Shown here: positions 56,916 to 64,000 of the stretch, one piece after another
Position numbering within the stretch: the first letter of the stretch is position 1
How the letters are laid out: every line of letters begins with the position of its first letter
Source: Mycobacterium asiaticum
GTDB taxonomy: Bacteria; Actinomycetota; Actinomycetes; Mycobacteriales; Mycobacteriaceae
DNA: 64,000 nucleotides
Direction of reading: 5' to 3'
Assembly (NCBI RefSeq): GCF_001673635.1
Contig: NZ_LZMH01000061.1
Span: 62,001-126,000, forward strand
Position numbers and translations under genes: made by a program
Notes under the pieces: model-generated
Databases searched by the model: none
Seen by the model: the letters and a program-made list of their open reading frames with translations, nothing else
What the model was told of the DNA's origin: nothing

Positions 56916-57772
56916 TGGCCGTGGACCGCGCTGCCCCGGACCTGGCGCCGCGTCACCGCGCGGCGAGCCCGCCGGCTCCGCTGCCCTCACCGCTGCGCAT
57001 CGGATTGTCCCGCGTCGTCCCGGAATTGAAGATGTTCTACCGCCGGCCGGAACAGGTGGCGCTGACGTTCTCGATGCCCGCGGTGATCTGTGTGCTGCTG
57101 GGTTCGATCTTCTCGACGAAACTGCCCAACAGCGACACCAGCACCGGTGCGGTGATCGCCGCGAGCATGCTCGCCTACGGCATCCTGTCCACGTCGTTCA
57201 TCAACCTGGGCATCAGCATTGCCGCCGACCGCGACACCGGCGCACTGCGACGGCTGCGTGGCACCCCGACGACTGCGTCGTCCTATTTCATCGCCAAGAT
57301 CATGCTGGTCGCCATCGTCACTTTCGCCGAGGCGGTCATTCTGCTGCTGGTCGGCGTCTTGGTGTTCAAGCTGCGCCTCCCGTCCGACGTCTTCGGCTGG
57401 TTCACCCTTGCGTGGGTATCGCTGCTGGGCATCGTCAGTTGCGCACTCCTGGGCATTTTCATCAGCAACCTGGCCAGCAACGCCGTCTCGGCCGCTGTCA
57501 TCACGAATGGGCCGGCGGTGGCCCTGCAATTCCTGTCCGGGACGTACGTGCCGCTGATGGCGTTGCCGACGTGGATGTTGATGGTTGGTTCGGTGTTTCC
57601 CGTCAAGTGGATGGCACAGGGATTCCGGTCGGTGCTGTTGCCGCCGGAAATGGTGATGTTCGAGCCGGCCGGCAGCTGGGAGCACTGGCGAATCTTCCTG
57701 GTGCTCGCGGCGTGGAGCATCGGTGGCTTGGTCGGCTGCCTCGCCGTCTTCCGCTGGTCGGACACCGACTGA
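56915..57772 (+). CDS. ABC-2 type permease
   Basis: A 285-aa membrane protein of the ABC-2/DrrB class. A cytosolic proline-rich N-terminus is followed by six hydrophobic segments (VALTFSMPAVICVLLGSIF to IFLVLAAWSIGGLVGCLAVF). DRDTGALRRLRGTPTTASSYFIAK is the typical coupling-helix region contacting the ATPase. ATG at 56915, or GTG at 56912. Last gene of the cluster on this strand; it converges on the dehydratase gene after 20 bases. Confidence 0.92.
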   Translation: MAVDRAAPDLAPRHRAASPPAPLPSPLRIGLSRVVPELKMFYRRPEQVALTFSMPAVICVLLGSIFSTKLPNSDTSTGAVIAASMLAYGILSTSFINLGISIAADRDTGALRRLRGTPTTASSYFIAKIMLVAIVTFAEAVILLLVGVLVFKLRLPSDVFGWFTLAWVSLLGIVSCALLGIFISNLASNAVSAAVITNGPAVALQFLSGTYVPLMALPTWMLMVGSVFPVKWMAQGFRSVLLPPEMVMFEPAGSWEHWRIFLVLAAWSIGGLVGCLAVFRWSDTD

Positions 57773-57792
57773 GCTGACGACGCCTACCGGGC

Positions 57793-58821
57793 TCAGCGGA
57801 ACCGGATGTCAACGGTCGCGAGACCGAAGATCTTCTTCCCCGCGGATTTCGCGCCGACCACGACGACGCCGGTGCGGGCGGCGGGGTCCAGCGATTTGAT
57901 CCGGCCGCTGAACTCGATGTCGGCGCCCTCGGCGGCCGACACAATCGCGGGAGCCGACAAGCGGACCGCGTAACGGGTCACCGCGCCCGGGTCCCCCGAC
58001 CAGGCGGAGACGAATCCGGCGCCCAATCCCATCGTCAGCATGCCGTGCGCGATCACGTCCGGCAGCCCGGCAAGTTTGGCCAGGTTCTCGTCCCAGTGGA
58101 TTGGGTTGGCGTCACCGGCCACTCCCGCGTAGTTGACCAGGTCGCCACGGGACAAGCGGGCGTGGTGCACCGACAGCTCGTCGCCCACCTGGACGTCCTC
58201 GAAGGGCCGCGTGCCCGGGGTGCGCGTACCGCTGCCCCCGGAGATCTGCACATCCCCCTCGGGACGCACCGTCTTCTGGTACGTGGCGTCGGATTCGCTG
58301 ATTTCGATGATGTTGAAGTCATGCATCATCGCGTTCTGCACGGCGGACTTGATCGCCGGGTCCACGTCCTCCGCGGTGACGCCGACGACCGTGGTGTGCA
58401 AGGTGTGCACCCGCTCCCCGGCGGCGTCGGTGAAGGTGTTGGTCACGGTGATCAGGTCGCGGCCGGCGATCCTGCGCACCGAGGTCAGTTCGACGTCGAC
58501 GTGCAACTCGTCACCCGCGACGATCGGGCGGTGCTGCTCGAAGACTTCCTCGGTTTGCACGTAGGTGTCGTATCCGACGACCACCGATTCGAACATGCGG
58601 CGATTGCAGGCCATCCCGGGTACCGAGGTGAACGTCAGCGGCGCCACCAGTTCCGGATAACCCAGTGCGGCGGCCGCGGCGACATCCCAATGCGCGGGGT
58701 GATAGTCCTGCACCGCCCGGGCGTACTCACGTACCTTTTCGCGGCCGACCAGGTACGTGCCGTCCATCTGGTAGTGGTGGCCGACCCGCGATTCCAGCGT
58801 CGACGACGTTGCTGCTGTCAT
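57793..58821 (-). CDS. fused HadA/HadB-type (3R)-hydroxyacyl dehydratase (MaoC double hotdog)
   Basis: A 342-aa protein with two hotdog folds. The N-terminal HadA-like half (about 1-165) has AVQDYHPAHWDVAAAAALGYPELVAPLTF. The C-terminal half (about 210-342) carries the catalytic hydratase motif YAGVAGDANPIHWDENLAKLAGLPDVIAHGMLTMG. In fatty or mycolic acid synthesis such enzymes dehydrate (3R)-hydroxyacyl thioesters. ATG at 58821. Opposite strand to the PKS cluster, so a link to it is only positional. Confidence 0.9.
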   Translation of the reverse strand: MTAATSSTLESRVGHHYQMDGTYLVGREKVREYARAVQDYHPAHWDVAAAAALGYPELVAPLTFTSVPGMACNRRMFESVVVGYDTYVQTEEVFEQHRPIVAGDELHVDVELTSVRRIAGRDLITVTNTFTDAAGERVHTLHTTVVGVTAEDVDPAIKSAVQNAMMHDFNIIEISESDATYQKTVRPEGDVQISGGSGTRTPGTRPFEDVQVGDELSVHHARLSRGDLVNYAGVAGDANPIHWDENLAKLAGLPDVIAHGMLTMGLGAGFVSAWSGDPGAVTRYAVRLSAPAIVSAAEGADIEFSGRIKSLDPAARTGVVVVGAKSAGKKIFGLATVDIRFR

Positions 58822-59005
58822 GACTTTCGCCCAACTGTCCCGTCGGCTTGTTTGTTCAGGCCGACCTCAGCACAGTAACGCGCGGGCACCGGCGCGATAC
58901 GCGCACGTGTTTCTCCAATCGCGGCATCCGGTCGCTCGCAGGGTGCTGGAACGGGTATAAGAGCTATCAGATCCCGTCACCGAAGACGCCCAGAGGAGAA
59001 CAGCC

Positions 59006-59821
59006 ATGCAGTCCGTCAAGGGAGCCAACGTCCTAGTCACCGGAGCCGCCATGGGCCTCGGCAAGCTGTTCGCCACCCAGGCGGTCAAGGAGGGCGCGGC
59101 CGCGGTGGTCCTCTGGGACGCCAACGAGACCGCGTTGAAGGAGACCGCGGCCGAGCTGGAAGCGGCGGGAGGCACGGTTCATTACGAAACCGTCGACGTC
59201 ACGTCGCAGGACGTGGTGGCCGAGGCCGCCGAGCGGACCCGCGCCAGCGTCGGGACGATTCATGTGCTGTTCAACAACGCCGGCATCGTGCGGGGCAACG
59301 GCTACTTCTGGGAGAACCCACCGCGCGACTTCCTGCTCACCATGGAGGTCAACTCCATCGGGCCAATGCTGGTGCTTCGCGAGTTCCTGCCGGCGATGGT
59401 CGAATCGAACACACCGTGCCGCGTCGTCAACATCGCATCCTCGGCCGGCCTGAACGCCATCCCTCGCATGGCCGCATACGCCGCTTCCAAATGGGCGGCG
59501 ATCGGTTTCTCCGACTCCGTGCGCCTCGAGCTCGAACAGGCCGGCCATGACCACGTCAAGGTGACCACCGTCTGCCCGACCTACATCAACACCGGCATGT
59601 TCGAGGGCGCCAAAGGAATTCTGTTCACTCCGATGCTCGAGCAGGAGGACGTTGTCAAAGCCACGTGGTCGGCGATGCTCAAAGGCCAGCCGTTCGTGGT
59701 GATGCCGTGGACGTCGAAGATGAACAAGGTGCTCAGCGCCGTACTGCCGATTCGGTTGCGCGACATCTATCTCCGTCGGGTCGGCGTCTACAACTCGATG
59801 GACGAGTTCAAGGGCCACTGA
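59006..59821 (+). CDS. short-chain dehydrogenase/reductase
   Basis: A 271-aa SDR: cofactor loop VTGAAMGLGKLFA, VLWDANET after strand two (NAD preference), LFNNAGIVRGNGYFW, catalytic Ser in VNIASSAGLNAI and Tyr-Lys in YAASKWAAIGF, then CPTYINTGMFEG. It resembles the retinol-dehydrogenase/fatty-alcohol group in the long C-terminal helix (KMNKVLSAVLPIRLRDIYLRR). ATG at 59006 with AGAGGAG upstream. Substrate unknown. Confidence 0.92.
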   Translation: MQSVKGANVLVTGAAMGLGKLFATQAVKEGAAAVVLWDANETALKETAAELEAAGGTVHYETVDVTSQDVVAEAAERTRASVGTIHVLFNNAGIVRGNGYFWENPPRDFLLTMEVNSIGPMLVLREFLPAMVESNTPCRVVNIASSAGLNAIPRMAAYAASKWAAIGFSDSVRLELEQAGHDHVKVTTVCPTYINTGMFEGAKGILFTPMLEQEDVVKATWSAMLKGQPFVVMPWTSKMNKVLSAVLPIRLRDIYLRRVGVYNSMDEFKGH

Positions 59822-59838
59822 GCCCACGGGGCCATTCG

Positions 59839-60624
59839 GTGAGCCGCCGGCTGGTCGGCACGATCGACCTCGCCGACCTGGATACGCTGTGTGAACTTCG
59901 CGGTGCTGAATTCCTGCCGTATCCGTTCATGCGCGAAGGCGGTCCGGCCGGACCCGAGGCCCCGTCGTCGGTTGCGGCACGCTTCGACGACGGTGACCTC
60001 CGGGTCTTTCGCGAGTGGCTCGAGACGCATGGAAACGCCGACGTTTGGGTGGAGTGCCGCGTGCTGTACCGCGATGACGACCTCCCGGACACCCGATTAT
60101 CGGCTTGCCGTTCCGCACGGGTGGGCTTCCTTGCGGCACAGCGACCCGGCCAGAACCTGGTGGATGTCTATGAACTGTCACCGCCCGACATTGCCGCGGC
60201 GATAGCGGAGGGGGTCCGGCCCAGCGGTCCCGGTTCCCACCCGCAGATCGTTATCCCGAAGTACGTCAACTACTTCGGCGAATCGACCGCCGAATTCGGC
60301 GACTTCGATGACTTCGGCGATGAGGACGACTACGAGGCCATCATCCGGGCGGACCGCCCTGCGCTGGAACAAGCGGCCACGGTACCGGACGCGGACGTCT
60401 TGGCGCTCGCCACCATTCAGTCGCACTGCGAGCCCGCCCGCGCATGGGGTGTCGACTGGGCGAAGGACCTTCTGGTCTGGGTGCAACTCGATGCCGACGG
60501 CGATTACATCTACGATGCCGAATTCCAGCACGCGGTGCCCGCGACCCACGAGACATTGCGAAATCGGATCAACGGGTTGATCGAGGCGGACCTGGCGGAA
60601 TCGCGTCGGCGCGGAACCCGTTGA
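59839..60624 (+). CDS. EspG-like ESX secretion-associated protein (orphan)
   Basis: A 261-aa acidic protein. The central segment WVECRVLYRDDDLPDTRLSACRSARVGFLAAQRPGQN followed by VDVYELSPPDIAAAIAEGV parallels the EspG fold, in which such strands form the PE/PPE-binding core. The end, LVWVQLDADGDYIYDAEFQ and THETLRNRINGLIEA, also fits. GTG at 59839, 17 bases after the SDR gene. EspG proteins are cytosolic chaperones of PE/PPE pairs. No PE/PPE or Esx gene lies beside it. Assigned by pattern memory only; may prove a distinct family. Confidence 0.55.
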   Translation: MSRRLVGTIDLADLDTLCELRGAEFLPYPFMREGGPAGPEAPSSVAARFDDGDLRVFREWLETHGNADVWVECRVLYRDDDLPDTRLSACRSARVGFLAAQRPGQNLVDVYELSPPDIAAAIAEGVRPSGPGSHPQIVIPKYVNYFGESTAEFGDFDDFGDEDDYEAIIRADRPALEQAATVPDADVLALATIQSHCEPARAWGVDWAKDLLVWVQLDADGDYIYDAEFQHAVPATHETLRNRINGLIEADLAESRRRGTR

Positions 60625-60632
60625 TTTGCGGC

Positions 60633-61262
60633 CTATTCCGCGGCCAGGATGGCCGGGAAAGGGGTCCGGTCGCGAGGTATATCGGCCGGGAAGCACGGAG
60701 ACGTCGCTTTGAGGCTCGGCGGTTCACCGGGCCGCGCCCTGGCTTCGATCTGCAGGCTGTACCCGTCGGGGGCGTAGCCGAATCGGTTGGGCTTGTAGAA
60801 GCCGTCTCGTTCATAGACGTACCAGCCCCAGCGTTTCCAGATGTCACCGGCGCTGACAACGAGGGACTCGGTGTCGGTGCCGGGCGGCGGCTTGAGGTCC
60901 CCGATAGTGGTGAATTCCTGGGGTGGGTTCCCGGAGGTGTCGTCCTTGCAGGGCACAGTGTTCGTGCCGCCGCTGTAGCGGGTCGCGTCCAGGGTGGTTC
61001 CGGGGGGAAGCTCTTGCAAAGTCCGTCGCAGGTAACCGATCACCGTGTCCTGCGCCTGCTGCTGGCTGGCCGGGACGGCGGGTTGCGGTTTCCAGCCCGG
61101 CGGCGGTGGGGGTGTGGATGTCATGGGTGGTCCTCCCAGGGGGGTAGCTCCGGACGGCGTTGGCGGGCCCAGTGGGGCGTCGTGCCCGCATCCGCCCACA
61201 AGCAACGCCACGGCGGTTGCGCCGGCGCCGAATTTCGTTGTGATGCCCCGGTTTCGGCTCAT
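60633..61262 (-). CDS. lipoprotein of unknown function
   Basis: A 209-aa lipoprotein: signal peptide about 1-24 with lipobox LVGGC (Cys25), a Pro/Thr-rich linker to about 60, and a globular domain containing DTVIGYLRRTLQELPPGTTL, PCKDDTSG, VSAGDIWKRWGWYVYERDGF and YSLQIEARARPGEPPS. Two further Cys (in PCKDD and SPCFP) may form a disulphide. Its ATG shares ATGA with the stop of the DUF1023 hydrolase, so it is translationally coupled to it. Family unknown to me by name. Confidence 0.85.
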   Translation of the reverse strand: MSRNRGITTKFGAGATAVALLVGGCGHDAPLGPPTPSGATPLGGPPMTSTPPPPPGWKPQPAVPASQQQAQDTVIGYLRRTLQELPPGTTLDATRYSGGTNTVPCKDDTSGNPPQEFTTIGDLKPPPGTDTESLVVSAGDIWKRWGWYVYERDGFYKPNRFGYAPDGYSLQIEARARPGEPPSLKATSPCFPADIPRDRTPFPAILAAE

Positions 61263-62968
61263 CGTCCCGGCTCCACTCCGTTGGGGCCGATCACCTGCGG
61301 CGGTGGGACACCGGCGATGACGGCGCCCATGTTGGCCAGCGCGGGATTTCCGGCGTTCCAGTAACTGCTGTGCGCCTCGACATTGGGGAGAAGCCCGAAC
61401 GGGCCGAAACCGGGCCCCGGATCCGCCAAGAGCGCGGTTGCTCCGAAATCGGATCCCTTGGGGTCGGGGCCCAGGGTCAATCCGGTGACCAGGTCGATCG
61501 GGTCGTTCCAGGCCCGGATGGCGAACACCTTCGCTCCCGGGTCCAGGTTCAGGTCGCTGGCGTGCTCGACCAACATTCCCGGGCTGCCCACAGCGATGAC
61601 GTTGTTGGCGTCCAGGTGGTGTCCGCCGGATGCGGCCGCACCGACTTGCGTTGAGCCGTAACTGTGTCCGACCACGGTGTCGATCGACGGTGCGCCGATG
61701 TGGGACGCGCGCTGTCCGCTTTGGAATGATTCCAGGGCCCCTGCGCCGGCGCGGGCCGGATCGGGCCACGCCGCCTGGGTGAGGTCCATCGGCCGGTCGT
61801 AGCCCATCCAGGTCGTCACTGCCACGTCACCGGGGCCCAGCGTCGTGGTCGCCTGCATCGCGGCGTTGTACATAGCGAGCGATTTCCTGTCACTGCCGTT
61901 GAAAGTCGCCATGTCCTGTCCGGTTCCGGGCACCAGGATGGCGTTGCGGGAAGCCTTGTCCGGGTCGCCGATCGCCACCGCGGCATGCCCGTTAGCATCG
62001 ATGATGCCGAGATAGCGCTTCGGCCCATCGGTACTGTCCAGCGTGCTCTGCACCGCTCGGTAGCCGTCGAGGTTGTGCCGGGCGGTGAGTAGTTGCGGTG
62101 CCAGCACCGCCAGCTGATCGGCGGTCGTCGCACTGTGGTCGCCCATATACTGTTGCACCGCAAGCGCATTCACCCGCTCCTGCAGGCGGTCGACGTCTGC
62201 TGCGGTGTGCTGTTCGAGCTCCGCGAGGTGCTGGCGGTTGTAGTGGTCCCTACCCAGGTGATCGTCGGGATCCCAGGGCATCCCGGGGTGGTTGCCGATG
62301 TTGTGGTCTTGGCTGTAGAGCCAATCCTTCTCCTCCGGGGTCAGCTGCTGCCACAGGTCGTGGAACGCCTTTGGATCTTCCGGTAGCGGCCTGGACAGCG
62401 CGTCCTGGATATGCGGCCGCTCGTCGTGCGGAGGATGTCCCGCGGCAACCGGATTGAAGTTGGCCGCCAACCCCTTTCGGTCGCTGTCCAGCTGCCGCGC
62501 TACCGCTGAATCGGACTCCCACCACCTGTTCGCGGCCGCCCTGATGTCCCTCTCGAAATTGTCCCGGTCCTGGGTGCGTTTGGGGTCCGGTGCGCCGTTT
62601 GCCTGTTTCCTGGTGTCGGTGACCGACAGGTCGTCGTTGACGCGAAACTCGTTGGCCTCGGCATCGGCGATCTTGGAGCGCACCTCGTTGAGCCTGGGGA
62701 TCACCGAGCTGTGGATGTCGTTTGCGGCTCGGTCACCCATCGCGTCAATGGCGTCGCGCAGCCGGTCGATCGCCGCGTGATCCTTGGCGGCCATGGTGAC
62801 CGCCGCGTCTCTGGTGGCACCCGACCATGGCTGGCCGCCCGGAAACGTGACCAACTGCCGGTACGAGTCGGCGTGGCCGGCCATGTCTTTCGCCGACTTC
62901 TTCCAGGCGTCGACCATGCCCAGCACGCCTTGCGGATTGGCGGCGTCGATCTGCCTGCGCGTGACCAT
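61259..62968 (-). CDS. DUF1023 alpha/beta hydrolase with WXG-like N-terminal helical domain
   Basis: A 569-aa protein. The first 110 residues are a long helical bundle (RQIDAANPQGVLGMVDAWKKSAKDM, then PWSGATRDAA) in the style of WXG100/LXG export domains. A helical middle part runs to about 320. The C-terminal alpha/beta hydrolase has AILVPGTGQDMATF and the nucleophile elbow VVGHSYGSTQVG, with a likely acid in RAWNDPIDLVTG and His near VEAHSSYW. No Sec signal, so type VII export is plausible. ATG at 62968. Middle gene of a three-gene operon with a small helical protein and a lipoprotein. Confidence 0.85.
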   Translation of the reverse strand: MVTRRQIDAANPQGVLGMVDAWKKSAKDMAGHADSYRQLVTFPGGQPWSGATRDAAVTMAAKDHAAIDRLRDAIDAMGDRAANDIHSSVIPRLNEVRSKIADAEANEFRVNDDLSVTDTRKQANGAPDPKRTQDRDNFERDIRAAANRWWESDSAVARQLDSDRKGLAANFNPVAAGHPPHDERPHIQDALSRPLPEDPKAFHDLWQQLTPEEKDWLYSQDHNIGNHPGMPWDPDDHLGRDHYNRQHLAELEQHTAADVDRLQERVNALAVQQYMGDHSATTADQLAVLAPQLLTARHNLDGYRAVQSTLDSTDGPKRYLGIIDANGHAAVAIGDPDKASRNAILVPGTGQDMATFNGSDRKSLAMYNAAMQATTTLGPGDVAVTTWMGYDRPMDLTQAAWPDPARAGAGALESFQSGQRASHIGAPSIDTVVGHSYGSTQVGAAASGGHHLDANNVIAVGSPGMLVEHASDLNLDPGAKVFAIRAWNDPIDLVTGLTLGPDPKGSDFGATALLADPGPGFGPFGLLPNVEAHSSYWNAGNPALANMGAVIAGVPPPQVIGPNGVEPGR

Positions 62969-62981
62969 CGGAGGTGTTTCC

Positions 62982-63299
62982 TCAGCTCCCGGGCGCCAAG
63001 GTGCCCGCGCTCTCGATCACCGCGATCAGGTCGCCGTCGGTGCGCGCAAATGCGTTGCGGGCCTGCTCAATCAGATTCCCCACCGTGGTGAATCTGTCGG
63101 CGATTACGGTCTGCAGATCCGGAATCGTTTCATAGCTCACCGCGCGCGCCGCCACCAGCGAGGGTGAGTCGGCGGCAGCATCCGGGACAGCGCCGGCGGA
63201 CGGACGATGCGCGACCATCCGCAGCACCTCACCCAGCGTCTGCAACTCCGGGCGCAAGCGTCCCAGCGCCTGCAGTTCGAGCTCCAACTGCGTGGTCAT
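62982..63299 (-). CDS. small helical WXG/EspC-like partner protein
   Basis: A 105-aa helical protein without signal peptide. The first helix is QLELELQALGRLRPELQTLGEVLRMV and the second SYETIPDLQTVIADRFTTVGNLIEQARNAF, ending ARTDGDLIAVIESAG: a two-helix hairpin like type VII partner proteins. It precedes the DUF1023 hydrolase by 13 bases on the same strand. Likely partner or co-exported subunit. ATG at 63299. The exact family is not certain. Confidence 0.7.
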   Translation of the reverse strand: MTTQLELELQALGRLRPELQTLGEVLRMVAHRPSAGAVPDAAADSPSLVAARAVSYETIPDLQTVIADRFTTVGNLIEQARNAFARTDGDLIAVIESAGTLAPGS

Positions 63300-63394
63300 C
63301 CGCTCAACCCCCCTCGGTTTCCGGGACTGAACGAACACTAACAGCGGGTTCGGTGAAATTACCGCGCTGATTCGAGGCTGAACGTGAGGCTTGA

Positions 63395-63422
63395 CAACAT
63401 ACAACCATTTGGTTGTATGTTG
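63395..63422. promoter_or_regulatory. 12-base perfect inverted repeat, operator of the ArsR gene
   Basis: CAACATACAACC at 63395-63406 and GGTTGTATGTTG at 63411-63422 with four bases between. TTGACA (63391-63396) overlaps its left edge as a likely -35, and the right arm ends just before the GTG start codons, so the transcript may be leaderless. ArsR dimers bind such repeats; autoregulation is inferred. Confidence 0.82.
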
Positions 63423-63427
63423 AGGTG

Positions 63428-63769
63428 GTGACTGTGGATGCCGAGGACCGGGCGGACGCCTTGTTCCAGGCGCTTGCCGACCGGACCCGGCGCGACATCA
63501 TGCGCCGGGTCCTGACCGGAGAGCATTCGGTTTCCGCGCTCGCAATGAATTACGAGATGAGTTTCGCCGCGGTGCAGAAGCACGTCATGGTCCTGGAAAG
63601 GGCCGGGCTGCTGACCAAGCGTCGCAGTGGTCGCGAGCAGTTGGCCAGCGGTGACGTGGCGGCGGTGCGGTCGGTGGCGTCCATGCTCACTGAGCTGGAA
63701 CACCTTTGGCGTGATCGGGTTGCGCGCATCGACGAACTCATCGCATCCGATGCAACCAGGGAGGACTGA
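63428..63769 (+). CDS. ArsR-family regulator
   Basis: A 113-aa winged-helix repressor: ADALFQALADRTRRDIMRRVL, then SVSALAMNYEMSFAAVQKHVMVLERAGLLTKRRSGREQ. No Cys metal site, so this is the type paired with SRPBCC proteins rather than a metal sensor. GTG codons at 63425, 63428 and 63434 are all possible; 63428 is taken. A perfect inverted repeat lies directly upstream. The SRPBCC gene follows after three bases. Confidence 0.92.
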   Translation: MTVDAEDRADALFQALADRTRRDIMRRVLTGEHSVSALAMNYEMSFAAVQKHVMVLERAGLLTKRRSGREQLASGDVAAVRSVASMLTELEHLWRDRVARIDELIASDATRED

Positions 63770-63772
63770 ACC

Positions 63773-64000
63773 ATGCCCGTGACCGACGTCCAACACGACC
63801 TCGAGAATCTGACCTTGACCATCATCGCCGACTTCGCCGCGCCGGTGCAGCGTGTCTGGCAGGTCTACGCCGATCCGCGTCAGTTGGAAAAGGTCTGGGG
63901 GCCACCGTCTCATCCGGCGACCGTGGTCGACCACGACCTGCGGCCCGGCGGCCGCATGACGTACTTCATGACCGGTCCGGAGGGGGAGAAGTACGCCGGG
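63773..64000 (+). CDS. SRPBCC/AHSA1-family protein, cut by the window end
   Basis: The first 76 residues of a START-like protein: LTLTIIADFAAPVQRVWQVYADPRQLEKVWGPPSHPATV, then DLRPGGRMTYFMTGPEGEKY. This is the usual AHSA1-type start with a W-G-P near residue 43. These proteins bind hydrophobic ligands and are typically encoded next to an ArsR regulator, as here. Ligand unknown; the C-terminal half lies outside the window. Confidence 0.9.
   Translation, partial: MPVTDVQHDLENLTLTIIADFAAPVQRVWQVYADPRQLEKVWGPPSHPATVVDHDLRPGGRMTYFMTGPEGEKYAG

Overview
The window is high-GC actinobacterial chromosome with few gaps, frequent GTG starts and stop/start overlaps. It belongs to a non-tuberculous, probably slow-growing Mycobacterium. 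PE/PPE and EccB/EccC genes, a WhiB-family gene and a long block collinear with M. tuberculosis H37Rv genes Rv0036c to Rv0058 (leuS, ino1, ponA1, rpsF-ssb-rpsR-rplI, dnaB) place it a few tens of kb from oriC. Locus-tag equivalences are from memory of H37Rv gene order and protein sizes; no search was run.

Region 1 (1-14656): the 5' part of an acyl-CoA dehydrogenase, whiB5, and a divergent XRE regulator (Rv0023-like). These lead into a rightward operon of Rv0024- to Rv0030-like genes: NlpC/P60 hydrolase, two DUF4226-type proteins, an EspC-like protein, an EspH/YbaB-like protein, an Rv0029/Rv3899c-like protein and a second YbaB-like protein. The operon continues into eccB, a fused eccC, PE and PPE. 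H37Rv stops at Rv0030 and has bioF2-acpA-Rv0034-fadD34 before Rv0036c. This genome therefore keeps half of a type VII secretion locus there, ESX-2-like in content, without esx, espG, eccD, mycP, eccE or eccA in the window.

Region 2 (14703-38777): the Rv0036c-Rv0056 core with additions: an SDR after leuS, and an old-yellow-enzyme/SDR/TetR trio between Rv0044c- and Rv0045c-like genes. The ribosomal-protein operon ends at a strong terminator.

Region 3 (38797-42343): dnaB with a regulatory-looking upstream region (DnaA-box-like motifs, and an inverted repeat touching the Shine-Dalgarno). The gene carries two inteins: a 139-aa mini-intein with class 3 hallmarks inside the Walker A loop, and a 424-aa LAGLIDADG intein at the site used in M. 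tuberculosis.

Region 4 (42569-64000): accessory genes. These include an SDR, a DUF4262 protein, a RibD-like reductase, and a MarR/NmrA divergent pair with a repeated operator. A TspO-like membrane protein and a CPA2 antiporter follow. Next is a compact biosynthetic cluster: flavin-dependent halogenase-like protein, single-module PKS (KS-AT-DH-KR-ACP) and a two-gene ABC exporter. After it come a fused HadA/HadB-type dehydratase, an SDR, an EspG-like protein and a lipoprotein/DUF1023 hydrolase/small helical protein operon. The window ends with an ArsR regulator and a truncated SRPBCC gene. The halogenase-PKS-exporter cluster and the partial ESX locus are the most interesting accessory systems.
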